Both the position numbers and the translations under genes were made by a program. A stretch of 64,000 nt of DNA, from NCBI RefSeq assembly GCF_017581965.1, contig NZ_JAGEVF010000004.1, positions 248,001-312,000 on the forward strand. Reading direction: 5' to 3'. The stretch is from Winogradskyella pelagia (GTDB lineage Bacteria > Bacteroidota > Bacteroidia > Flavobacteriales > Flavobacteriaceae). The notes beneath the pieces were generated by a model that ran no database searches, was not told the DNA's origin, and was given only the letters and a program-made list of their open reading frames with translations. Below, piece after piece: positions 18,132 to 26,886 of the stretch (positions are counted from its first letter, which is position 1; every line of letters starts with the position of its first letter).

Positions 18132-18163
18132 TTGTTTAACATTTCTTAATTTTGATTAAACAA
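18132..18163. promoter_or_regulatory. Shared light-regulon inverted repeat, copy 2 (proteorhodopsin side)
   Basis: Half-sites TTGTTTAA (18132-18139) and TTAAACAA (18156-18163) are perfect inverted repeats separated by 16 bp. The copy lies 35 bp from copy 1 and ends 15 bp before the proteorhodopsin ATG. It shares a C after the left half and TGA before the right half with the 42614 copy. The proteorhodopsin -7 box is not clear. Confidence 0.78.
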
Positions 18164-18178
18164 ATAAAACTAATAATT

Positions 18179-18925
18179 ATGAATTTACTAACTAGCATGT
18201 TTGCTGAGGTGAGCAAAATTGCCACTGACGATTACGTTGGCTTTACATTTTTTGTAGGATGTATGGCCATGATGGCCGCTTCTGCATTTTTCTTTTTGTC
18301 AATGAATAGTTTTGACAGAAAATGGAGAACTTCAATCCTGGTATCAGGACTTATTACATTTATTGCTGCTGTACACTACTGGTACATGAGAGATTATTGG
18401 GCAACTTACGCTGAGTCTCCTACATTCTTTAGATATGTAGACTGGGTGTTAACAGTGCCTTTAATGTGTGTTGAGTTTTATCTCATCTTAAAAGTAGCAG
18501 GCGCTAAAAAATCCCTTATGTGGCAAATGATCTTTTGGTCTGTTGTAATGCTTGTTACGGGATATGTTGGAGAAGCTATTGCAACAACTGGAGCTGGTCC
18601 TGCACTATGGGGATTCATTTCTGGTGTAGCTTACTTTGTTATTGTATACATCATATGGTTTGGAGAAGCCAAGAAATTGGCAGAACAAGCTGGAGGAGCG
18701 GTATTAACAGCACACAAAACACTATGTTGGTTTGTATTGGTAGGATGGGCAATCTATCCTATAGGGTATATGGCCGGTACAGAGGGATGGTATTCGTTTG
18801 TTGGTGAATTAGGACTTAACATGGACATTATCTATAATATTGGTGATGCCGTGAATAAAATTGGATTTGGCTTAGTGGTTTATAGTGCTGCTGTAGCTTC
18901 TACATCTAAAGAAGTTGAAGCATAA
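18179..18925 (+). CDS. Proteorhodopsin, green-absorbing proton pump type
   Basis: 248 aa, seven transmembrane helices. Helix C reads RYVDWVLTVPLMCVE. Asp88 is the Schiff-base proton acceptor (D97 in the reference proteorhodopsin), Thr92 is next, Glu99 is the proton donor (E108), giving the DTE motif of outward H+ pumps, and Met96 is the spectral-tuning position (105), usual for green absorption. His66 (H75), Asp223 and the retinal lysine Lys227 are present. ATG at 18179 is preferred to the upstream TTG at 18152, which lies in the operator. It is divergent from blh and followed by a strong terminator. It acts in the inner membrane as a light-driven source of proton-motive force. Confidence 0.97.
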   Translation: MNLLTSMFAEVSKIATDDYVGFTFFVGCMAMMAASAFFFLSMNSFDRKWRTSILVSGLITFIAAVHYWYMRDYWATYAESPTFFRYVDWVLTVPLMCVEFYLILKVAGAKKSLMWQMIFWSVVMLVTGYVGEAIATTGAGPALWGFISGVAYFVIVYIIWFGEAKKLAEQAGGAVLTAHKTLCWFVLVGWAIYPIGYMAGTEGWYSFVGELGLNMDIIYNIGDAVNKIGFGLVVYSAAVASTSKEVEA

Positions 18926-18945
18926 TTCAACAAAATTGATATGAA

Positions 18946-18980
18946 AAAGAGAGCCTCCCTATTATGGGAGGCTTTTTTTT
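18946..18980 (+). terminator. Terminator of the proteorhodopsin gene
   Basis: 8-bp GC-rich stem AGCCTCCC / GGGAGGCT (18952-18959, 18966-18973), 6-nt loop and a T8 tract. It overlaps the last codon of the convergent MATE gene and probably serves both. Confidence 0.88.
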
Positions 18981-20385
18981 ATACTACAACTGATTTCCAC
19001 TTCCCTTTCCTGAACAAAAGTATTCCGGCAATACTTAATAATACTTCTGCACATGTAATAGCTATAAAAACACCAAGCGGGCCAAATTCCAACATTATTG
19101 CTAAGACATACGCCAGTGGCAACTGAAATAACCAAAAGCAAAAGAAATTTATATATGTTGGCGTTTTGGTATCTCCTGCTCCATTAAATGCATTTATAAT
19201 TACCATTCCATAAGCATAGAATATATAACCAGAAGCAATTATCCGTAAACAAAGCGCGCCATTTTTAATCACCTCTCTTTCAATTGAAAACCATGCTACT
19301 ATTATTGGTGCAAAAACCAAATATAAAATTGACACAAAGGCCATGAAATAAGCACTGTATCTTCCTGTTTTCCATACCGATTTTTCAGCTCTTTCGGGTT
19401 TTTTTGCTCCAAGGTTTTGGCCAACGAGTGTTGCCGCTGCGTTGCTCATTCCCCATGCAGGCATTAACGTAAACATAATAACTCGTATTGCAATAGTATA
19501 TCCTGCTAAGACCTCACTACCGAATTCACTCATAATTCGCATTAAAAAAACCCATGATGAGGTACCAATTAAAAACTGGCTAATACCTCCAACAGATACT
19601 TTAATGAGGTTTAGCATTACTCCTATTCTAAAAACAATATCCTTAACTCCTATTTTTATCCTACTCCAGCCGTAAAAGAGGACCAATAATTGGAAAATTA
19701 CAGCTGTTCCTCTTCCTATCGTAGTAGCTATTGCTGCACCCATTACACCAAATTCAGGTATTGGTCCAATACCAAAAATAAATAAGGGATCTAAAATTAT
19801 ATTAAGACCATTAGAGACTACCAATGCCCACATAGCTATAGACGCATCTCCAGCACCTCTAAAAATAGCATTGATTAAAAACAAAAGCATAATTGTTACG
19901 TTCCCTCCCATTAAAACTTGGGTGTATCCGTAACCTTCATTGATTAGGTCCACCTCACCTCCCATTAGACTTAAAATTTCCTTTGGAAATAAAATTCCAA
20001 TAACACTAATTACTGATGCTACAATAACCCCTAGAAAAATAACTTGTATGGCAGCTTGTGAGGCTCCTTGATTATCTTTTTCACCGATACGCCTTGAAAC
20101 TATAGCTGTCGCAACCATACTAAGCCCTATGGCAACCGCATAAACCAAAGTAATTACTGACTCTGTTAATCCGATTGTAGCCACTGCATTGACACTAACC
20201 TGAGATACATAAAATATATCTACAATGGCAAAAATTGATTCCATTAACATCTCCAGAATCATAGGAATGGAAAGCATAAAAACAGCCTTCTTAATACTGC
20301 CAGAAGTAAAGTCTTGTTGCTTGCCAGATATTGCAAGTTTTAGGTTAGAAACTAATTTTTTTGTTGAATTTATTTTTGATTGCAT
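18979..20385 (-). CDS. MATE-family efflux transporter
   Basis: 468 aa, about 12 transmembrane helices in two homologous halves, with the family feel of MLSIPMILEMLMESIFAIVD at the start of the first half and FNGAGDTKTPTYINF in the second. It exports cationic drugs or metabolites in exchange for Na+ or H+. It is monocistronic and convergent with the proteorhodopsin gene. Confidence 0.9.
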   Translation of the reverse strand: MQSKINSTKKLVSNLKLAISGKQQDFTSGSIKKAVFMLSIPMILEMLMESIFAIVDIFYVSQVSVNAVATIGLTESVITLVYAVAIGLSMVATAIVSRRIGEKDNQGASQAAIQVIFLGVIVASVISVIGILFPKEILSLMGGEVDLINEGYGYTQVLMGGNVTIMLLFLINAIFRGAGDASIAMWALVVSNGLNIILDPLFIFGIGPIPEFGVMGAAIATTIGRGTAVIFQLLVLFYGWSRIKIGVKDIVFRIGVMLNLIKVSVGGISQFLIGTSSWVFLMRIMSEFGSEVLAGYTIAIRVIMFTLMPAWGMSNAAATLVGQNLGAKKPERAEKSVWKTGRYSAYFMAFVSILYLVFAPIIVAWFSIEREVIKNGALCLRIIASGYIFYAYGMVIINAFNGAGDTKTPTYINFFCFWLFQLPLAYVLAIMLEFGPLGVFIAITCAEVLLSIAGILLFRKGKWKSVVV

Positions 20386-20516
20386 TGAAGAAATTTTTAA
20401 AATTTATCACAACCACCTTCAACTAATAACATTACAATTATTGCCTTAGTTAGCGGTAATTTTAATTTCGAAAGTGAGTTATGCAATCATAATGGCACAA
20501 ATATGCACATTATTTT

Positions 20517-20933
20517 CTAATTGGAAATAACATTAATCACGGAAATAATGAAAAGTGCAGACCACAGAACTGTTCTCATCCAATTTTTAGAAACCAATTT
20601 TTGGCAGACATTATTAACTGGCTTGGCTTTGTCGATACTTTGGTGCAACGGGACAAAAATAAGAAATGTGAGTAACCAGAGCATGGTCACAATGGCCATA
20701 CTGGAAATAGTATACCAATTTTGCAAATGCCAAAACTGATACACAGATAGCACAAGTTGGCTAAACATTAAAGGTAACACAATGAATGTAACTCTAAAAG
20801 TGTATTCTTTATGCCAAATCATTAAATTCTTACTCGTATAAAATTTAAAACTTGGATAAATTACTAACTGTACTGCCCAAATAAGAATAAGGAAACCAGT
20901 ATCTACAAGTAATCTTATAATATCTAAAGTCAT
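20517..20933 (-). CDS. Hypothetical four-helix membrane protein
   Basis: 138 aa with about four transmembrane helices and a mostly basic loop. It begins one base after the preceding gene's stop, so it is the last gene of a three-gene membrane operon (21686 to 20517). No motif allows a functional call. Confidence 0.7.
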   Translation of the reverse strand: MTLDIIRLLVDTGFLILIWAVQLVIYPSFKFYTSKNLMIWHKEYTFRVTFIVLPLMFSQLVLSVYQFWHLQNWYTISSMAIVTMLWLLTFLIFVPLHQSIDKAKPVNNVCQKLVSKNWMRTVLWSALFIISVINVISN

Positions 20934-20934
20934 G

Positions 20935-21306
20935 TTACTTGGTTTTTCTTACAGCCCAAGCCCAAAGCAATAACAACGGATGGATGATTAATAACCGTAT
21001 CCAGCCCAACCATTGTGGTACACAAAGACCATCTTCGATACAAGATCCTAAGTGAATAAAGTAAACGTGCGATGGTATGAACAAGATAAGTAGTATAATG
21101 ATTCCCTTAACAGCAAGAAACCGTGTTTTTGAAAAAATCACACCTAAGGCCAAAATAATTTCCAAAACACCGCTAGTATAATTAATAAACTCAGGAAATG
21201 GCAAATAATCTGGGATTAAATCATAGTAGAATTCCGGATTAATAAAATGATAACTTCCAGCGAAAAGGTAGAAGCCAATTAAGATAACTCTAAGTAATTT
21301 GATCAT
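20935..21306 (-). CDS. DoxX-like small membrane protein
   Basis: 123 aa with four transmembrane helices resembling the DoxX/MauE-like fold (GFYLFAGSYHFINPEFYYDL; FINYTSGVLEIILALGV). The start at 21306 overlaps the upstream stop as ATGA; an earlier ATG at 21318 would overlap more. It is the middle gene of the operon. Relatives take part in thiol or quinone redox reactions; the role here is unknown. Confidence 0.78.
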   Translation of the reverse strand: MIKLLRVILIGFYLFAGSYHFINPEFYYDLIPDYLPFPEFINYTSGVLEIILALGVIFSKTRFLAVKGIIILLILFIPSHVYFIHLGSCIEDGLCVPQWLGWIRLLIIHPLLLLWAWAVRKTK

Positions 21307-21686
21307 GACAATCGCCATTTATGCTCTGTATGAACTTTTTTTAGTATTAGAAAGAAAGGTATCCACCAAATGAAATCGTTGGTTATTAAGGTATAAATAA
21401 ATTCAAAAGGAACATCGCCTTTGAGATAATTAAAAAGAAAACCCAATGGGCCAAATAACTTTCCTAAAAAACCAACAGCTACTATTGGCCAGTGACGGAT
21501 AGGGTTATAGGATGCCCACCAATAGCCTAAACCATAAACACCAATAACCATTCCCATACCTTGCCATACCATTGGATGATTTAATGGCTCCATGCCAACA
21601 AGATTAAAAAAATGATTTGGTAATAATACGACCCAAGCACCCCAAATTATATTGTAAATTCCAGCTAATTTTAAAGTCAGTTCCAT
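21303..21686 (-). CDS. Hypothetical membrane protein
   Basis: 127 aa with four transmembrane helices and Trp-rich loops (YGLGYWWASYNPIRHWP). First gene of the three-gene membrane operon, translationally coupled to the DoxX-like gene. No function is evident. Confidence 0.72.
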   Translation of the reverse strand: MELTLKLAGIYNIIWGAWVVLLPNHFFNLVGMEPLNHPMVWQGMGMVIGVYGLGYWWASYNPIRHWPIVAVGFLGKLFGPLGFLFNYLKGDVPFEFIYTLITNDFIWWIPFFLILKKVHTEHKWRLS

Positions 21687-21708
21687 GACGCAAAGATAAG
21701 GCTTTGGT

Positions 21709-21742
21709 AAAAAAAAAGGGGCTTAAGTTTTAAGCCCCTTTT
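21709..21742. terminator. Terminator between the lipoprotein gene and the membrane operon
   Basis: 12-bp stem AAAAGGGGCTTA / TAAGCCCCTTTT with a 4-nt loop. On the minus strand a run of T follows, ending transcription of the 21758-22234 gene; the symmetry allows function in both directions. Confidence 0.85.
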
Positions 21743-21757
21743 AATAAACGTCATGTA

Positions 21758-22234
21758 TCATTCAACCCTTTTATAAAATAGGTATAAATAATCAATTGGA
21801 TTAGGCGCTCTGTCATCTAACTCCACAATTTTAACTCTCATTGTATTATTGTCAGGGAATATAATCTCCTCTGGATATTCTTCTTCAATATCATCACAAT
21901 TGGGGATACTACATATAAGTCTAATTAAATAGCGTGTTTCAGATATTCTCTCCCATGTACCGCTCTGATAGGGATCACCCACAAGTTCCTCACAATTTAT
22001 ATCATCGCCTTCAGGGAAACTTGTTCTAAAAAAAGTACCGTCAATACCAAAAGTAAATCGGTTATTGCTTTCGCATGGCGATATAGATTCATTGGTTGTT
22101 CTGCCATCAGCGAATACAATTTCCATGGAATCAGGTTGCCACACACCAATAATAGAATCTATTTGTTGCACTGGATCATCAGACGAACATGCAACCAAAA
22201 TCATTGCTAATAAAACAAATACAATCTTTTTCAT
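21758..22234 (-). CDS. Lipocalin-like hypothetical lipoprotein
   Basis: 158 aa. Lipoprotein signal with lipobox LVAC (Cys16), followed by Ser-Ser-Asp-Asp, the usual Bacteroidota surface-lipoprotein start. The domain begins IIGVWQPDSMEI and has regularly spaced beta strands ending in FYKRVE, like small lipocalin-like domains of this phylum. Four to six Cys suggest disulfides. It is transcribed alone and its ligand is unknown. Confidence 0.72.
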   Translation of the reverse strand: MKKIVFVLLAMILVACSSDDPVQQIDSIIGVWQPDSMEIVFADGRTTNESISPCESNNRFTFGIDGTFFRTSFPEGDDINCEELVGDPYQSGTWERISETRYLIRLICSIPNCDDIEEEYPEEIIFPDNNTMRVKIVELDDRAPNPIDYLYLFYKRVE

Positions 22235-22671
22235 GGTTCAGGAATTTAAGCATTAATTATTGATATAAGATTAACAAATCTTACAAAAACAGACAATGTT
22301 ATTAATCACTCTGCACGAATTATAAATGCTGAATTTAGAGCTGGTTGCATAGCCTACATAATGGAAGCCTAATACGATATAAAGACCTCAACTTAACTAG
22401 GTATAAGTTTATGAGGTTTAGGCATTAAAGCCTAAAATCCCTTAAAACATTTACGCGGAATTAATTGGCAATAGAAGGTGAATATTACCTTGATTTATCT
22501 TTTTTTTTGGTTTAAAACAAAAGACATTAATCGCTATTCATTAAGCAGCCGAATAATCAGAAAAATCCTATTTGGCTGATAATTGGCTAATTTCAGATTC
22601 AACCTAGTCTATAGAAATTTTTGCCAATAAGGCTCTAACGTAGCAAAAGAGTATAAATAAGAAAAGGGTTT
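22235..22671. other. Non-coding stretch with inverted repeats
   Basis: No gene supported in about 440 bp. Self-complementary elements: TTTAGGC / GCCTAAA around 22416-22434, ACCTCA with TGAGGT flanking a CTTA / TAAG pairing around 22382-22420, and AAGGT / ACCTT near 22470-22490. The first two could fold into one structured RNA. No known RNA family is recognised. Confidence 0.35.
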
Positions 22672-22782
22672 TTAATCATTTCTAGTAGCCTTATTGTAGG
22701 CTCTAATCATTAGTATAGCCCAGAGCGCCACTAAAAAAATAACAACTACCGAAAACCAAAGAACGATATCATTTGCCGTCAT
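22672..22782 (-). CDS. 36-residue single-helix membrane peptide
   Basis: Reads MTANDIVLWFSVVVIFLVAL, then WAILMIRAYNKATRND. One transmembrane helix (about 6-26) and a basic-polar tail. Its ATG overlaps the end of the upstream 64-aa membrane protein by 14 bp in another frame, so translation is probably coupled. The pair lies just beyond the ccsBA gene. It resembles tiny subunits of respiratory complexes in size, but no family is recognised. Confidence 0.5.
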   Translation of the reverse strand: MTANDIVLWFSVVVIFLVALWAILMIRAYNKATRND

Positions 22783-22963
22783 TTTCAACAAGTTTTAGGT
22801 AGATCATAACGCCTAAAAGTGTTGGCGCCCACAGGCCAACAAATATGCCATGTTTCCAATCTCCGGTTAAAAATAAGTATTCTGCGACAAGTATTATTAC
22901 AGCGCACAAAAGCAACATTAGTAAATTTGAAGTACCTAATTTTTTGAAGTATTCCATTTTCAA
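22769..22963 (-). CDS. Small hypothetical membrane protein
   Basis: 64 aa, with two transmembrane helices (about 12-30 and 35-57) and a charged C-terminus. It follows the ccsBA gene by about 60 bp on the same strand and overlaps a 36-residue membrane peptide. This context hints at a link to cytochrome assembly, but that is only positional. Confidence 0.6.
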   Translation of the reverse strand: MKMEYFKKLGTSNLLMLLLCAVIILVAEYLFLTGDWKHGIFVGLWAPTLLGVMIYLKLVENDGK

Positions 22964-23021
22964 CGGTAAGTTATGGGTTCAATTTAATAAAAATACTTAA
23001 GTTCAGCCATATTGAAATCAA

Positions 23022-26000
23022 TTATTTGTGGTATAATCTGTACTTTCTAAAGGCTATAAAGGCTATTATAAAAATAACTATAAGATAAATCGCTATGAAT
23101 TGAAAACTTATAATTTGATCTCCGCTAGCATAGGCGTGTAAGCCGGATAAATAGAAATTAACTCCGAAATAGGTCATTAAAATACTACAGAAAGCGAGTA
23201 TAGCCATAAAATTAAATAACCATTTACTTCGCATACCAGGTATTAAACGCATATGCACAACAAAGGCATAAATCATAATACTAATTAAAGCCCAAGTTTC
23301 TTTTGGATCCCAGCCCCAATAACGACCCCAACTTTCATTTGCCCACATGCCTCCAAGGAAATTACCAATAGTTAACATTACCAATCCAACTGTTAATGCC
23401 ATTTCATTTATAATGGTCAACTCTTTTAAGTTGAGCTTCATTTTCTCTTTATTTTTGGACGTCGTAAAAATTATTAATAATAATGCTACGAATCCAAGCA
23501 CCCAACCTAGAGCAAAAGGACCATAACTTGCCACAATTACTGCAACATGAATCATTAACCAATACCCTTGAAGTACAGGTTCTAAATTAGCAATTGACGG
23601 GTCCATCCAGTTCCAGTGTGCCACCATTAGAATAATAGAGGTTACAAAGGCAGTAGATGCTAGAGTGAGGTCACTTTTTCTACCAAATAGCAACCCAAAT
23701 AACATGGTTGCCCATGCGACATAAATCATAGATTCATAAGCATCGCTCCAAGGCGCATGCCCAGATAAATACCATCGTACTATAAGACCGCCAGTATGTA
23801 CTACAAATAGAGCAATTACAATACCCTTGAAAACCTTAACACTAATGTTTATAGCCTTATTTTGGGATTTAAAAATTTGTACTATTAATAATATAAATAA
23901 TAAGGCCCCAGCATACATATACCAGCTAAAGAGACGTTTAAAAATATCGTATTTATTATATAAGATTTCAGTTTTTACTTTTTCATCAGACAGCATTACC
24001 TCCGCTCCCATTTTCTGTTGAGTGCGCTTGAAGTCTTCTAGTAATCTGTTGGCGTTGGTAAAATCTCCTGTCCGTTTTGCATTGTCTAAAGTCATCAAAT
24101 AAAAACTAAAGCCCTTATCAATAAAATTAGCGTAAAGCGAATCTTTTATGACATCCTTGTAGCTCTCATTTCTATATTCGAAAGAAGAAATCCACTTATT
24201 ATTTTCATCCTCTGGGACAGGAAATATTTTGACGGAACGGCCTTCTATAGCATCAGATAGTAGATTCAGTCGACCATAGGTTTCTTTCACTTCTTTTTGA
24301 AAACCATTTGGTACCTGAGCTTTGAAAGCTTCCTCTATGTAAGGCCCTAATTTGTTGCGCCCTTGAGGTGTAAAAAAGTCTAGAAGACTTACATACTTTT
24401 GGTCGTAACCTACACCAATAATATTTCTTATAGAGTCTGCTTTCCTTGGCTTTAAATAAATAATAGGAACATTATACCAAAGCATCGGAGATTCTTGAAT
24501 GGACATAAATATTTGTGTGGCATTAAAATCGCCATACACATCACTTTTACTGATTTTTCTTAACATCTCAGATGCATAGGTGTGCATAGGCATCATACGG
24601 CCACTATAATCCTGAATTACCAAACCTGCAAACTTCTCAGCATGCTCTTTCGGTGTAATATTTGCACTCAAAACAGAATCTATCTGTTCCCTTAAAGGCT
24701 TTTGAGGTGTATGATTGTGTCCATCATTGGCTGAATGCTCTTGCCCAACCGCCGAAAAACTCAAAAAAAGCAACAGCATTGTGGCTAATTTGGCTTTTTT
24801 CTTCTTTAATTTATTGAGCATTTTACGGAGTTCGTCAAATCGCGTGTGTTTAGCAAATAAAATAGCCATTAAGCCAAAGTAGAGTAAAATATACCCTGCG
24901 TAGGTTATCAAAGTTCCCCATTTATCGTGGTTAACAGACAGAACAGTTCCTTTTTCGTCTGGATCAAAACTAGCCTGAAAAAAGCGATAGCCACGATGAT
25001 CCAAAATATGATTCATGTAAATATGATAATCAAAATCCCCTTCTTCAGAGTCTAGAACCGTTACTTTACTTTCATAAGACGAATAAGCGTTTTCGGTACC
25101 TGGGTATTTTTCTGCAATAAAATCATTGAGCTTAACTTTAAATGGTAATTCTTCCACCCTCGATCCATATTGTAAATCTATCTTCAGGCCACCCACTTCA
25201 ACGCGCTCAAAACCGTTATAAGAGCCTTTGCCTCCTAAAAGACCCACTTCCTTAGTTTCGCCATTAGCTGTAATATTCAATACTATACCGTCTTCATCGC
25301 TTTTGAGAATAACAGGTTTCTTAACTATATCAAAAACACCTTTGACAACCGGTTTTGGAAACACCAATTGCATGTTTCCAATTATATATCTAGATCTTAA
25401 TTTTAAAGGCTGTATACTATCTTTTATAAGTTTGCCTGTTGCTCCGGTAGCCATGGTCATAAACTCGCCTTCAAATGGAGACTGAATGAACAAACCCTTT
25501 TCGTTGTTTGTAATATTTACGGCTCCTTCTTGAAACTTATTTAAAGAAATAAGAACATTGTGTAAATTGGATATTTCACCTTCCTTTAAAAAATGGTTAT
25601 GTGGCCTTCCATCGCCAGCTTCAACTATTTTGAGATAGGACGCTCCCGCTTCGTTGGGTACAATATCTTTTTCAGCGCCTTTAATAAATTTTTGAAGTTT
25701 AAAATTTACAGGGATATTATCGTACTCAATGGTTTCGTCAAAATCGTTTTCCAATCGAGGAGAAAAATCGACTTCACGCTGAAAATTGTAGCGCTGTAAA
25801 ACGCCATTGACCTTAAAATCACCAACAACATAAGCTGTTATAAACGTTTTCTGCGATAAGAATTGACTTTCAGTGGCTCCTTCCCTGATACTCATTACGC
25901 CCTCATAACCTATATATCTCGTGATTGCAGCACCCACAATAATTAAAATCCACGATAAATGGAGCGTAAGTGTTGCCCATTTTTCTTTACGCCAAAGACG

Positions 26001-26216
26001 ATATCTCGCAATATTACCTATAAAATTGATGACAAAAAAGACCATTATCGTCTCAAACCACCAAGCATTGTATATCAATTGACGTGTATACGGTGTAGGT
26101 GATGTTTCCATATTACGGTCCAAAATTGTCCCCGCGGCCATAGCCACAGCGAAGAGGATAAAAAGGACAGCTGTTAATTTGGTTGAAAAAAGGAAATTTG
26201 CGATTTTCTTTTGCAT
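23022..26216 (-). CDS. Fused cytochrome c biogenesis protein CcsB-CcsA (system II)
   Basis: 1064 aa. The N-terminal half is ResB/CcsB-like (helices at about 10-30 and 50-90, a large periplasmic domain to about 430, helix near 450). A second periplasmic region follows, then the CcsA half with six or more helices ending in the heme-handling WWD signature WANESWGRYWGWDPKETW (about 950-975). The protein exports heme and joins it to CxxCH sites of cytochromes c. The fused form is typical of Bacteroidota and epsilonproteobacteria. It is transcribed alone or with the two small membrane ORFs downstream. Confidence 0.95.
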   Translation of the reverse strand: MQKKIANFLFSTKLTAVLFILFAVAMAAGTILDRNMETSPTPYTRQLIYNAWWFETIMVFFVINFIGNIARYRLWRKEKWATLTLHLSWILIIVGAAITRYIGYEGVMSIREGATESQFLSQKTFITAYVVGDFKVNGVLQRYNFQREVDFSPRLENDFDETIEYDNIPVNFKLQKFIKGAEKDIVPNEAGASYLKIVEAGDGRPHNHFLKEGEISNLHNVLISLNKFQEGAVNITNNEKGLFIQSPFEGEFMTMATGATGKLIKDSIQPLKLRSRYIIGNMQLVFPKPVVKGVFDIVKKPVILKSDEDGIVLNITANGETKEVGLLGGKGSYNGFERVEVGGLKIDLQYGSRVEELPFKVKLNDFIAEKYPGTENAYSSYESKVTVLDSEEGDFDYHIYMNHILDHRGYRFFQASFDPDEKGTVLSVNHDKWGTLITYAGYILLYFGLMAILFAKHTRFDELRKMLNKLKKKKAKLATMLLLFLSFSAVGQEHSANDGHNHTPQKPLREQIDSVLSANITPKEHAEKFAGLVIQDYSGRMMPMHTYASEMLRKISKSDVYGDFNATQIFMSIQESPMLWYNVPIIYLKPRKADSIRNIIGVGYDQKYVSLLDFFTPQGRNKLGPYIEEAFKAQVPNGFQKEVKETYGRLNLLSDAIEGRSVKIFPVPEDENNKWISSFEYRNESYKDVIKDSLYANFIDKGFSFYLMTLDNAKRTGDFTNANRLLEDFKRTQQKMGAEVMLSDEKVKTEILYNKYDIFKRLFSWYMYAGALLFILLIVQIFKSQNKAINISVKVFKGIVIALFVVHTGGLIVRWYLSGHAPWSDAYESMIYVAWATMLFGLLFGRKSDLTLASTAFVTSIILMVAHWNWMDPSIANLEPVLQGYWLMIHVAVIVASYGPFALGWVLGFVALLLIIFTTSKNKEKMKLNLKELTIINEMALTVGLVMLTIGNFLGGMWANESWGRYWGWDPKETWALISIMIYAFVVHMRLIPGMRSKWLFNFMAILAFCSILMTYFGVNFYLSGLHAYASGDQIISFQFIAIYLIVIFIIAFIAFRKYRLYHK

Positions 26217-26318
26217 AGCAGAGGGCTTATTTTAAGCTCGTGCAAAGATAAGGTTTTTGCTTATTTAGGTAAAGTTTTTTAAACTTCAAAAGATGTTAAA
26301 ATGAATGAGCCTTTATTT

Positions 26319-26768
26319 TTATTTTGGAATACTTGATTTCAGTATTTTATTTTGCTCCTCCATTAATTTTCGCAAATCGGAAAGTAACTCAATATCCTTT
26401 GGAGTGACAACCGTACTATCACTAGTATCTTGAGCTTTAGTGCGTAGGCGATTCATAAATTTAACAATGATGAAGACGGTAAATCCTATAATCACAAAAT
26501 CAATGAAAACACTAATCAATGTTCCGTAAGCGATTGCCACTTCGGAGATAATTACACTTCCTGAGGCGTCTGCTACCGCTTCTCGAAGAATTAGTTTTTT
26601 GTTCTCAAAATTAACACCATCGGACAGAAGTGATAGTGGTGGTAGCAATACCTCTTTTGCGAGTACGTCAATCACTTTGTTAAATGCCGCCCCTATTATA
26701 ATTCCAATGGCCATGTCCATCATATTACCTTTTACCGCAAATTCTTTAAATTCTTTTATGAGTTTCAT
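26319..26768 (-). CDS. mscL: Large-conductance mechanosensitive channel MscL
   Basis: 149 aa. Protects against hypo-osmotic shock by opening under membrane tension. An N-terminal amphipathic helix (MKLIKEFKEFAVKGNMMDMA) is followed by TM1 with the Gly/Ala gate (GIIIGAAFNKVIDVLAKEV), a periplasmic loop, TM2 (about 78-102) and a cytoplasmic helix. Length is near the family norm. Monocistronic. Confidence 0.95.
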   Translation of the reverse strand: MKLIKEFKEFAVKGNMMDMAIGIIIGAAFNKVIDVLAKEVLLPPLSLLSDGVNFENKKLILREAVADASGSVIISEVAIAYGTLISVFIDFVIIGFTVFIIVKFMNRLRTKAQDTSDSTVVTPKDIELLSDLRKLMEEQNKILKSSIPK

Positions 26769-26886
26769 TGTTCTAAAATTTTTATTAACACGGCTAAAAT
26801 AAAAAAGTTAAAAGCCTCAACGCAGCGATACGTTAAAAAAAGCAATAGACTAGTTTTTCCCTTAAAAATCTTACTATTTTTACGTT

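Noticed and set aside
18520-18807. Open frame of 95 codons inside the proteorhodopsin gene, other frame
   Set aside because: Trp/Cys/Ser-rich shadow of a well conserved gene; no start context and no protein-like pattern.
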